Source of the DNA: an uncultured Clostridia bacterium
GTDB lineage: Bacteria > Bacillota > Clostridia > RGIG6154
Length of the DNA: 12,985 nucleotides
Direction of reading: 5' to 3'
Assembly: GCA_934457515.1 (NCBI GenBank)
Contig: CAKSHV010000009.1
Span: 1-12,985, forward strand
Below the pieces are notes generated by a model that had not been told where the DNA came from, searched no databases, and saw only the letters and a list, made by a program, of their open reading frames with translations. This document shows, piece after piece, positions 1 through 7,800 of this stretch. The translations under genes and the position numbers were made by a program. Position 1 is the first letter of the stretch. Every line of letters begins with the position of its first letter.

Positions 1-44
1 GTATTAAACCGGCGGAAAAATTTAGACTAAAAAAGCATGTTTGC

Positions 45-82
45 AAAAAAAAAGCGTCTGACGGATATCTGTCAGACGCTTT
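45..82 (-). terminator. Intrinsic terminator of the NSS transporter gene
   Basis: A perfect 12-base-pair inverted repeat (51-62 with 71-82, loop 63-70) lies just past the stop codon of the minus-strand transporter. Read on the minus strand, the stem runs into nine T residues (53 to 45), which is a classic Rho-independent terminator. On the plus strand the stem is followed by only four T, so it may also stop incoming plus-strand transcription weakly. Bases 1-44 show nothing recognisable. Confidence 0.9.
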
Positions 83-92
83 TATTATCATT

Positions 93-1433
93 TTATTTCC
101 AGTTAAATGTTACAAGGCCGTAGATGTAAAGCAAGATAATCGCCGCGGGAATCACATAGGTGAAAAGGGGCCGCATCCAGTCCTTAACTTTCAAGCCTTT
201 GCCCTCGTTCGCCTCTGCTTTAAACGCATCCCAGCCCCAGCCGTAGCGCTTGTTGCAGCAGAAAAGGGTTAAAACCAAAGAACCGAGCGGCAACAGATTG
301 GTGCTTACCAAAAAGTCCCACAAATCAAGCCATGCACTGCCGGGTGCAAACGGAACGAAGCCGGAGAATGTGCTGTAACCAAGCGCGGTGGTTAATCCAA
401 GCAGGAAAATACCGATGCCGCAAATCAGGCAGGCTTTCGGTCTGCTCCAACCGGTCATTTCACGAACGCATGCCACAATATTCTCACAAACCGCAAGCAC
501 GGTTGAAAGCGAGGCAAATACCATAAATAAGAAGAACAACGCGCCCCACCAGCGGCCGCCCGCCATGTTGTTAAATACCGACGCCATGGTGTCAAACAAA
601 AGGCTCGGACCCGCGCCGACTTCCACATTAAACGTAAAGCATGCGGGGAAAATAATCAAACCCGAAACAACCGCAACAAAGGTGTCTAAGAATACAATGT
701 TCAGCGACTCGCTTAAAAGTGAATGGTCTTTTCCGATGTAGCTGCCGAAAATCGCCATCGAGCCGATGCCAAGGCTTAACGTGAAGAACGCCTGATTCAT
801 GGCATTAACGATTACGGTTCCGTTAATTTTGGAAATATCGGGCACAAGGTAGAATTTTAAGCCCTCCGCCGCACCGGAAAGCAAACCGCTGTGCACCGCA
901 AGAACAATCATTAAAACAAACAAAATCATCATCATGTATTTGGTCACGCGCTCCAAGCCGCCCTGCAGATTAAAGCACAAAATGCCAAATCCAAGCGCCA
1001 CCGTAATTGCAAGATAGGTTACATTTAGCCCCGGATTGGTAATCATGGACACAAACCCGATTTCAGCGTTTGCGCCTGTTAAGAATTTTACAAAATAGCA
1101 AATCATCCAGCCGCATACAACGGTGTAAAACGCCATAAGGCACACATTTCCGATTAAAGCGGCATAACCGTGAATGTGCCATTTTGTGCCGGGTTTTTCC
1201 AATTTTCTGTACATACGGACGGGACTCGCCTGCGACGCGCGCCCGAGTGAAAATTCCATGGTCATAACCGGAATGCCCATAACAATCAGGCAGATTAAAT
1301 AGATTAAAACAAATATACCTCCGCCGTACTGTCCGCACATCCACGGAAACTTCCATACGTTTCCGCAGCCGATGGCACATCCTGCAGACAGCAGAATAAA
1401 GCCAAGCCTTGATCCTAATTTTTCTCTTTCCAT
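93..1433 (-). CDS. NSS-family sodium-dependent amino acid transporter
   Basis: Membrane symporter of the neurotransmitter:sodium symporter (SLC6/LeuT) family, expected to import an amino acid or related amine with Na+. It has 446 residues and about 11 hydrophobic segments, the size of bacterial members such as MhsT. The family signature is clear: GSRLGF near residue 7, the broken first helix with GNVWKFP (24-30) and GGG at 37-39, MEFSLGR (59-65), the unwound sixth helix in FFTLSLGIGS (216-225), the helix-8 ASLST sodium-site region (307-311), and LDLWDF (369-374) supplying the helix-10 gate aspartate. The position matching the LeuT extracellular gate arginine is Lys28. The start is supported by GAAGGGG at 1442-1448, eight bases upstream. 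It is a single-gene unit with its own promoter and terminator. The substrate cannot be read from sequence. Confidence 0.95.
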   Translation of the reverse strand: MEREKLGSRLGFILLSAGCAIGCGNVWKFPWMCGQYGGGIFVLIYLICLIVMGIPVMTMEFSLGRASQASPVRMYRKLEKPGTKWHIHGYAALIGNVCLMAFYTVVCGWMICYFVKFLTGANAEIGFVSMITNPGLNVTYLAITVALGFGILCFNLQGGLERVTKYMMMILFVLMIVLAVHSGLLSGAAEGLKFYLVPDISKINGTVIVNAMNQAFFTLSLGIGSMAIFGSYIGKDHSLLSESLNIVFLDTFVAVVSGLIIFPACFTFNVEVGAGPSLLFDTMASVFNNMAGGRWWGALFFLFMVFASLSTVLAVCENIVACVREMTGWSRPKACLICGIGIFLLGLTTALGYSTFSGFVPFAPGSAWLDLWDFLVSTNLLPLGSLVLTLFCCNKRYGWGWDAFKAEANEGKGLKVKDWMRPLFTYVIPAAIILLYIYGLVTFNWK

Positions 1434-1523
1434 ACTTCAAACCCCTTCATTTTATTTATTATCATGCGATTTAAAGCGCAAAATAATTCCCCAAAATTGG
1501 CAAAAAAATGCACCAATGCATAT

Positions 1524-1552
1524 AGTATACCACATCTTTTTCAAAATTTCAA
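1524..1552 (-). promoter_or_regulatory. Sigma-A-type promoter of the NSS transporter
   Basis: On the minus strand, -35 TTGAAA (1552-1547) and -10 TATACT (1529-1524) are separated by exactly 17 bases, with a TGTGG element just before the -10. Transcription should start near 1517, giving an untranslated leader of about 84 bases. The spacer and -16 region closely resemble those of the tRNA-Arg promoter at 12452-12480. Confidence 0.8.
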
Positions 1553-1594
1553 ACATTTTTCACAAATTAATCAAAAGATTTTCATATCGGTATG

Positions 1595-1600
1595 TATAAT
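1595..1600 (+). promoter_or_regulatory. Putative -10 box for the small RNA
   Basis: A perfect TATAAT directly preceded by TATG lies 8-12 bases before the first base of a long self-complementary RNA segment. No good -35 hexamer sits at the expected distance (around 1571-1577 reads TCAAAAG), so the promoter may rely on the -10 and upstream TG contacts. The placement relative to the structured RNA is the main reason to believe it. Confidence 0.5.
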
Positions 1601-1607
1601 TATAAGT

Positions 1608-1787
1608 GTAGAAGGAAATAAGGAACGGACATTCGAAAAAAACTCCTCAAATCCTTATTAAAATTCCCGCTTGCGGGAACATCCCCCGGATGTCCGCCCC
1701 CCTTACATTTCCTCTATAATGGAACTGTATAGTTTTTCATTTCAAACACTCCCTTTTTTGGCGGCTGCGGAAGCAGCCGTTTTTTTT
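1608..1787 (+). ncRNA. Putative structured small RNA of unknown family, about 180 nt
   Basis: This non-coding stretch folds strongly. Bases 1613-1619 pair with 1707-1713 (7 bp), 1620-1623 with 1701-1704 (4 bp), and 1626-1635 with 1687-1696 (10 bp, one G-U), giving a closing helix of about 21 bp. Inside it is a hairpin of 1664-1670 with 1673-1679 and a two-base loop. The unpaired parts are C-rich (ACTCCTC, CATCCCC), which is common in RNAs that pair with ribosome binding sites. A weaker hairpin (1713-1717 with 1728-1732) competes for one base, and the unit ends in a strong terminator at 1762-1787. A TATAAT box lies just upstream. The next gene has its own promoter downstream of the terminator, so this is probably a free RNA rather than a riboswitch. 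I do not recognise it as 6S, SRP, tmRNA or a known riboswitch. The ends are inferred. Confidence 0.55.
1762..1787 (+). terminator. Intrinsic terminator ending the small RNA unit
   Basis: A 7-bp GC-rich stem (1762-1768 with 1773-1779) closed by a GGAA tetraloop is followed by eight T (1780-1787). No protein gene precedes it on this strand within the window, so it must end a non-coding transcript or read-through. It lies upstream of the promoter of the following gene and insulates that gene. Confidence 0.9.
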
Positions 1788-1810
1788 GCAATTTTTTATG
1801 ATTTTTCATC

Positions 1811-1839
1811 TTGACTTTTTATTTTTATCGGCATATAAT
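1811..1839 (+). promoter_or_regulatory. Sigma-A-type promoter of the GH99-like gene
   Basis: TTGACT (1811-1816), 17 bases, then TATAAT (1834-1839): a near-consensus housekeeping promoter. The transcript should begin near 1846, only about 20 bases before the start codon. The TTG of the -35 box could be mistaken for an in-frame start codon of the gene; the promoter and the downstream ribosome binding site rule that out. Confidence 0.85.
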
Positions 1840-1867
1840 TTTTAAAAAAGAGATAAGGAGAATGAAC

Positions 1868-2971
1868 ATGCAAAAAATAGATGTTGCGGCATACATATGG
1901 CCTGCCTACACAGGCGACGAACCGCGGTCCCGCATTTTCTGGCCCGAGGGCATCGGCGAATGGCAAACTGTTAAAAATGCGAAAATAAAAGAAAATGGCT
2001 ATGACTGGGGCAGAAAGCCGCTGTGGGGATATGCAAACGAGGCAGACCCGTTTGTTATGGAAATGGAAATGGAAATCGAGGCAGCGGTTTCGCACGGCGT
2101 AAACACCTTTATCTACGACTGGTATTGGTACGACGACCGTCCGTTTTTGGAGAACTGTTTAAATGACGGTTTTTTAAAAGCAAGAAACCGCAATAAAATG
2201 AAATTTTATCTCATGTGGGCAAACCATGACGCGAATTACACCTGGGATATTCGAAATTCCGCGCAGCACGAAACGGTGGTTTGGCAGGGCGCGGTTACCG
2301 AAAAGCAGTTTAAAGCAATCGGCAAGCGCTGGATTGAAAATTATTTCACGCAGCCGAACTACTATTTAATTGACAACAAGCCGATTATCGCCATCTATGA
2401 CATGCAAAACTTCATGCAAGGCTTGGGCGGCTATGAAAAAACTAAAGAAAACATGTCGTGGCTGAATAACGAGGCTGCAAAGCGCGGATTTTCGGGCGTT
2501 CATTTTCAGTTTATCAAATGGGGCAAAAACGCACTGAATCTTTCGGGTGTTGACAGCAAAATTGAGGAAGTAACCCCCGAAATTGCCTTAGATTTAGGTT
2601 TTTCCTCCCTCACCCACTATCAGTTTGTGCACTTTGCCGATGTGGCGCACGGCTACTTAAAAGCGGTCGCCGACATGAAAAGTGAGTATAAAAAAATAGA
2701 GGACAGCTTTAAGATTCCCTATTTTCCGCACGTTTCCATCGGCTGGGACAACAATCCGCGTTTTATCCGCCCCCACGGCACGGTTATGGAGGGCAATACG
2801 CCCGAAAATTTTGAATCGGCGCTTAGAATCGCAAAGGCGTATGCCGAAAAGCACGGCGCGCCCATGGTAACGATAAACAGCTGGAACGAATGGACCGAAA
2901 CGAGCTATCTTGAGCCCGATAATGTGTACGGCTACGGGTATTTGGAGGCGGTACGCCGCGTATTCGGCTAA
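1868..2971 (+). CDS. GH99-like / WbsX-family carbohydrate-active protein
   Basis: A 367-residue soluble protein without a signal peptide, resembling the WbsX/glycoside hydrolase 99-like family found in polysaccharide loci. Visible family marks are the N-terminal AAYIWPAY strand, GEWQTVKNA, the DWYWYDDRPFLE block, MWANHDANYTW and PIIAIYD. The C-terminal INSWNEWTETSYLEP is followed by YGYGYLEA. In GH99 endo-alpha-mannosidases the two catalytic acids lie in a matching NEW-x-E segment; here they would be Glu341 and Glu344, so hydrolysis of an alpha-linked glycan is plausible but inferred. WbsX homologues were once labelled glycosyltransferases. AAGGAG (1855-1860) sits seven bases before ATG 1868; an ATG at 1862 is too close. 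It stands alone, with no capsule or utilisation genes nearby. No terminator separates it from serS, so read-through is possible. Confidence 0.85.
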   Translation: MQKIDVAAYIWPAYTGDEPRSRIFWPEGIGEWQTVKNAKIKENGYDWGRKPLWGYANEADPFVMEMEMEIEAAVSHGVNTFIYDWYWYDDRPFLENCLNDGFLKARNRNKMKFYLMWANHDANYTWDIRNSAQHETVVWQGAVTEKQFKAIGKRWIENYFTQPNYYLIDNKPIIAIYDMQNFMQGLGGYEKTKENMSWLNNEAAKRGFSGVHFQFIKWGKNALNLSGVDSKIEEVTPEIALDLGFSSLTHYQFVHFADVAHGYLKAVADMKSEYKKIEDSFKIPYFPHVSIGWDNNPRFIRPHGTVMEGNTPENFESALRIAKAYAEKHGAPMVTINSWNEWTETSYLEPDNVYGYGYLEAVRRVFG

Positions 2972-2986
2972 ATTTTGGATTTATAC

Positions 2987-3015
2987 TTGCTTTTTTCCTT
3001 TAAATGTGATATAAT
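2987..3015 (+). promoter_or_regulatory. Sigma-A-type promoter of serS
   Basis: TTGCTT (2987-2992) and TATAAT (3010-3015) are spaced by 17 bases, with a TGTG -16 element (3005-3008) and one base before the -10. The predicted start near 3022 leaves a leader of about 27 bases, too short to hold a T-box. Confidence 0.8.
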
Positions 3016-3048
3016 TTTTAAGATAATTCACTGAAGAGGTGTTTGAAA

Positions 3049-4338
3049 ATGATTGACATTAAATTTTTAAGAGAAAATCCCGAAATTGTTAAGGAGAATA
3101 TCCGTAAAAAATTCCAGGATAAAAAGCTGCCGCTGGTTGACGAGGTCATTCGTTTGGACGAGCTGTCCCGCGCAAACAAGTCCGAGGCAGATAATCTTCG
3201 TGCCACCAGAAATAAAGTTTCCAAAAACATCGGAAATTTCATGGCACAGGGCAAAAAAGAAGAAGCCGAGGCAGAAAAAGCCAAGGTTGCGGAATATTCC
3301 GAACGTCTTGCGGAATGTGAAAAATTAGAGGGCGAATATGCCGCTAAAATCCGCGAAATTATGATGGTAATTCCGAATATTATCGACCCCTCCGTTCCGA
3401 TTGGCGAGGACGACAGCAAAAACGTTGAAATCGAGCGGTTCGGCGAGCCGGTTGTACCCGATTTTGAAATTCCCTACCACACCGATATTATGAAAACCTT
3501 TAACGGCATCGATTTAGACGCTGCAGGTTCGGTTGCGGGCAACGGTTTTTATTATCTGATGGGCGACATTGCACGCCTGCACTCCTCTATTTTGTCTTAT
3601 GCGCGCGACTTTATGATTGACCGCGGATTTACCTATGTTATTCCGCCTTACATGATTCGCCGCGGCGTTGTTGAGGGTGTTATGAGTTTTGAAGAAATGG
3701 ACGCCATGATGTATAAAATCGAGGGCGAAGACCTTTATTTAATCGGCACCAGCGAACATTCCATGATCGGTAAATTTATAAACACATTTACGCCTGAGGA
3801 AGAGCTGCCGAAGTGCCTGACCTCTTACTCCCCCTGCTTCCGCAAGGAAAAGGGCGCGCACGGCATTGAAGAACGCGGTGTATACAGAATCCACCAGTTT
3901 GAAAAGCAGGAAATGATTGTTGTCTGCAAGCCGGAAGAAAGCCCGAAATACTATGATGTTTTGTGGAAAAACACCGTTGACTTCTTCCGCACATTAGACA
4001 TTCCGGTTCGCACGTTAGAGTGCTGCTCGGGTGATTTGGCAGACCTTAAAGTTAAATCCTTAGACGTTGAGGCATGGTCGCCCCGCCAAAAGAAATATTT
4101 TGAGGTTGGTTCGTGCTCGAACTTGGGCGACGCGCAGGCAAGACGCCTGGGCATTAAAGTAACCGGTGCGGACGGCAAAAAATATTTTGCCCACACCTTA
4201 AACAACACCGTTGTTGCACCGCCGAGAATGTTGATTGCCTTCCTTGAAAACAACCTTCAGGCAGACGGCACCGTAAACATTCCTGAAAAACTCAGAATGT
4301 ATATGGGCGGTAAGGAAAAATTAGTTCCTGTAAAATAA
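3049..4338 (+). CDS. serS: Seryl-tRNA synthetase
   Basis: Class II aminoacyl-tRNA synthetase charging tRNA-Ser with serine in the cytoplasm; 429 residues, the normal length. Residues 1 to about 108 form the N-terminal domain with the long charged coiled-coil arm that grips the tRNA-Ser variable arm. The catalytic core contains LIGTSEH (231-237), motif 2 with CFRKE from 263 to HQFEKQE ending at 288, the EVGSCSNLGDAQARR stretch (352-366), and motif 3 around 385-401 with the invariant Arg393, ending in the usual MGG. TSE replaces the common TAE, and motif 3 reads NNTVVAPPR rather than the glycine-rich form of E. coli and B. subtilis, so it belongs to a divergent clade. The chosen ATG has GAAGAGG (3033-3039) nine bases upstream; an in-frame TTG two codons earlier is less likely. 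Confidence 0.95.
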   Translation: MIDIKFLRENPEIVKENIRKKFQDKKLPLVDEVIRLDELSRANKSEADNLRATRNKVSKNIGNFMAQGKKEEAEAEKAKVAEYSERLAECEKLEGEYAAKIREIMMVIPNIIDPSVPIGEDDSKNVEIERFGEPVVPDFEIPYHTDIMKTFNGIDLDAAGSVAGNGFYYLMGDIARLHSSILSYARDFMIDRGFTYVIPPYMIRRGVVEGVMSFEEMDAMMYKIEGEDLYLIGTSEHSMIGKFINTFTPEEELPKCLTSYSPCFRKEKGAHGIEERGVYRIHQFEKQEMIVVCKPEESPKYYDVLWKNTVDFFRTLDIPVRTLECCSGDLADLKVKSLDVEAWSPRQKKYFEVGSCSNLGDAQARRLGIKVTGADGKKYFAHTLNNTVVAPPRMLIAFLENNLQADGTVNIPEKLRMYMGGKEKLVPVK

Positions 4339-4346
4339 TTCAAATG

Positions 4347-4379
4347 AAAAAAGCGATTCGCTAAGCGAATCGCTTTTTT
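4347..4379. terminator. Bidirectional terminator between serS and the convergent operon
   Basis: A perfect 15-bp inverted repeat (4347-4361 with 4365-4379, loop TAA) has a run of six A on its left flank and six T on its right. It can therefore stop serS on the plus strand and the seven-gene operon on the minus strand. The right arm overlaps the stop codon (4378-4380) of the last operon gene. Confidence 0.92.
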
Positions 4380-4869
4380 ATATAAGTATCTCAACAATCT
4401 CTTTGCACTTCTTTTTCGCATAGCGAACGGTAGACGCCGTGCCGCCCTTTTCACTTTGGTTGTAAACCGCGATCAAAACGTCCGACCGATCAACCATGTA
4501 TTTATTCCGCACATGCATACAGCCCGTAAAATATGCGGGACTGGTCACAATTTTTTCGTCGCACGCGTTCAAAATTTCATCATACCGCCTTTTGCAGTCC
4601 TTATTCCACTTTAATGACTGATTCGGGCACGGAATAACCGCAGTGAGAGAAAGAAAAGGATATTTTTTCATCTTTAATTCAAGCACAGCCTCTGCCGCCC
4701 ACATATCCACGCCGAGCGCCATGCCGCTTAAAAACGAGTCTGCGCCCTTTTCAATCTGCCTTTCAATTTCGTCTTTTAATTTTGATTTTATTGCCAAACA
4801 GTCAGGGTGCGATTCGTCAAAACCAAAGGGCAGGCTTTGCGGCCGATGCCCTGTAAAGCATACTGTCAT
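4378..4869 (-). CDS. SLOG-domain protein, YpsA/DUF1273-like
   Basis: A 163-residue protein of the SLOG (SMF/DprA-LOG) Rossmann-like superfamily, close to the YpsA/DUF1273 group. Diagnostic pieces are CFTGHRP (4-10), the nucleotide-binding loop SGMALGVDMWAAE (48-60), HVRNKYMVDRSDVLIAVYN (119-137) and GGTASTVRYAKK (142-153). SLOG folds bind nucleotides or nucleotide-derived ligands. B. subtilis YpsA has been linked to cell division and stress, but the reaction here is unknown. It is the last gene of the operon, six bases after the dnaE stop; its GGAAAGGA site is formed by the last dnaE codons, implying translational coupling. DprA and the cytokinin-activating LOG enzymes share the fold, but the GHRP opening favours YpsA. 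Confidence 0.85.
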   Translation of the reverse strand: MTVCFTGHRPQSLPFGFDESHPDCLAIKSKLKDEIERQIEKGADSFLSGMALGVDMWAAEAVLELKMKKYPFLSLTAVIPCPNQSLKWNKDCKRRYDEILNACDEKIVTSPAYFTGCMHVRNKYMVDRSDVLIAVYNQSEKGGTASTVRYAKKKCKEIVEILI

Positions 4870-4875
4870 GTCCGT

Positions 4876-7800
4876 TTATCCTTTCCGATTTCTCTGCGTG
4901 CTCTCCGCGCGCTCAACAATTTTAATTTCCGATTCGTCAAGATAGTCTTTTAAATTTAAAAGCAGCGCGTTTGAAAGCCGCACCCAATAGTTTGCGGGTG
5001 CCTGTCGGCTCTGCTTTTTCTGCTCGTCATAAAAAATAACCGGCGTGTTTCCGTGATTCTTTTCCAAAACGGAAAGAATCTCTTTCGTGTTTTCACGGTT
5101 TTTATCCGTAATTTTTAAATACAGCCGTGCCAAATTCGGCGCGTTTTGAACCGAATACACATTTTCGCAAACAAGGCTTACGTCTTTGTCCTCGCGGAAA
5201 CTGAGCCGTCCGCTGAAAACCGCCACACTCCCCTTGTTTAAAACGTTTGCAAAGGATTGATACAGGCGGGAAAACAGCAAAACCTCTATCATACCGTAGC
5301 GGTCGGAAAGGGTTAGAATTGCCATTTTTTCGTTTCTGCGGGTTATTTTCACCTGCACGTTTTCAATCAGACCCGCAACGGTAACATACGCGCCGTCCGA
5401 AAGCGCGCCGCCTCTGCCGTCCATCTGTTCTTCAAAACTTTCGCGGATTTTAAGGGTATCGGCATTGGTTTTTCCCATAAGCTGCTCTTCGAATTTATCA
5501 ACCGGGTGCCCCGAAATATAAACGCCCATAAACTCGTTTTCCTGGGCAAGGCGCACCGTTAAATCCAGTTCTTCCACGTTTGGAATATGGCTTTGCAGCG
5601 CGGGTTCTTCGGTTTCGGTATCAAAAAAAGATATCTGCCCCGCCGCAACGGTTTTCTGCTCGCTGCTTGCGCGGTCAAGCTCGTCTTCATACATTAAAAG
5701 CAGCTGGGCGCGGTTTAAATCCAGCCCGTCAAACGCGCCGCTTTTAATCATGCCCTCCACTGCGCGCTTATTTATGCTTTGAAATTTGCACATGCGCACG
5801 CAGAAATCGTGAAACGTTTTAAATTCGCCGTTTTGCTCCCGCTCGGCAACCAAATCGGAAATCACGCCGACGCCCACGTTTTTAATAGCGGAAAGCCCAA
5901 ACCGAATACAGTTCTCCTCCACCGAAAAATCGGAATAACTTTTGTTCACATCGGGCACACGGACCTGAATCCCCGATTTTCGGCAAACCTGCATGTATTC
6001 CGCAATTTTGGTTATGCGGTCTTTAAAGCTGGACATCAGTGAGGCGAAAAACTCCACCGGGTAATGGCATTTTAAATATGCCGTGCGGTATGCAACCACC
6101 GCATATGCCGCAGCGTGGGACTTGTTAAACGCATATTTTCCAAAATCATTCATCTGCCCGAAAATCTCCGCCGCAACCTGTTCGGGAACTCCGCGCTTAA
6201 TTGCGCCGTCAATCCCCTTTTCTTCAGAACCGTAAATAAAGTCCTGTCTTGCGGCATTCATCACGTCCGTTTTCTTTTTGGACATGGCGCGCCGAACACC
6301 GTCCGCTCCGCCCATGGAAAAGCCCGCAAGGGAACGTACAATCTGCATAACCTGCTCCTGATACACAATGCAACCGTATGTAACCTCTAAAATTTCTTTT
6401 AATTTCGGGTGCAGATAGGTAACCTCGTTCGGGTGTTTTTTATTTTTAATGTAGGTTGGAATCGAATCCATCGGACCCGGGCGGTAAAGCGAGATTCCCG
6501 CAATGATTTCTTCGAGCGATGCGGGCTTTAAATCGCGCAGAAAGCGTCGCATGCCGCTGCTTTCCATTTGAAACACACCGTCCGTTTCGCCTGCAGACAG
6601 CATGGCATACACCTTTTCGTCATCAAGCGGAATGTGCTCTATATCAAGCGTAATTCCTCTTTTTCGCACGAGGCGCACGGCATTGTCAATCACGGTCAGC
6701 GTGCGGAGCCCCAAAAAGTCAATTTTAAGAAGTCCAAGTTCTTCCAAGCGAGTCATGGTGTACTGGCTGGTGACCGATGTATCGTTTAAATAAAGAGGCA
6801 CATACTCCATGGTGGGCTTGCCGGTTATTAAAACGCCCGCCGCATGGGTTGACGCGTTGCGCGGCATACCCTCAATTTTTTTAGACAGTTCCATCAGCTC
6901 TAAAACCTGTCTGTTTTCGCGCATAAGCGCTTTTAGTTGGTCGTTTGCCGCAATGGCGCCGTCAAGAGTAATATTTAAGTCGTGCGGAATAAGCTTTGCA
7001 ACCGTGTCCACCGCGCTGTAGGGCATGCCGAGCGTTCTGCCGACATCGCGCACCGCGGCGCGCGCCGCAAGGGTTCCGAACGTGATAATCTGCGCCACAT
7101 GGTCGCTCCCGTATTTATTTGTGACATATTCAATCACCTCAGGACGGCGGATATAGCAAAAATCCATATCGATATCCGGCATACTCACGCGCTCGGGGTT
7201 TAAAAACCGCTCGAACAGCAGCTGATACCGGATCGGATCGATATCGGTTATTTTAAGGCAGTACGAAACAAGGCTGCCCGCCGCCGAGCCTCTCCCGGGG
7301 CCGACCGGAATGTTTTGGCTTCTGGCAAACCGAATCACGTCCCACACAATCAAAAAGTAGTCCACAAAACCCATGTTTTCAATAACCGAAAGCTCATATT
7401 CCAGCCGGGGCAGGTTTTCTTTATAATCCGCATAGCGTTCTTTTAAGCCCGTCATACACAAATTTCTTAAATACTCTGCATGCGAAGTTCCCTCCGGCAG
7501 CGGAAAATCAGGCAGATGGCGGGTTGAAAAATCAAGCTTTGCATTGCAGCGCTCCGCAATTTTAACCGTGTTGTCCGCAGCCTCGGGCAACGACGAAAAC
7601 AGCGCGCGCATCTCTTCCTCGCTTTTTAAATAAAACTCATCTGTTTCAAACTTCATACGGTCGGTATCGGCTACTGTTTTGCGCATTTGAATACACATCA
7701 AAAGGTCCTGAACCTTGGCGTCTTCCTTTTTCAAATAATGCGCGTCGTTGGTTACGACAAAAGGCAGGTTTAATTCTTTGCCGAGCCGAATTAAATAGGC

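Noticed and set aside
1063..1440. Minus-strand 125-codon frame inside the transporter gene
   Set aside because: It is a shifted frame of the transporter, whose own frame shows full family motifs and a good ribosome binding site.
1811..1867. TTG start at 1811 adding 19 residues to the GH99-like protein
   Set aside because: That TTG is the -35 box of a consensus promoter and lies upstream of the predicted transcript start. AAGGAG seven bases before ATG 1868 fixes the start there.
1608..1867. Riboswitch or T-box leader controlling the GH99-like gene
   Set aside because: A separate -35/-10 pair sits after the terminator and right before the gene, and no known aptamer core or T-box motif is visible. 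An independent RNA fits better.
3018..3419. Minus-strand 133-codon open frame, serine-rich, opposite the start of serS
   Set aside because: It is the reverse of the serS coiled-coil region, where lysine/glutamate codons read back as serine and phenylalanine. It has no family features or independent signals.
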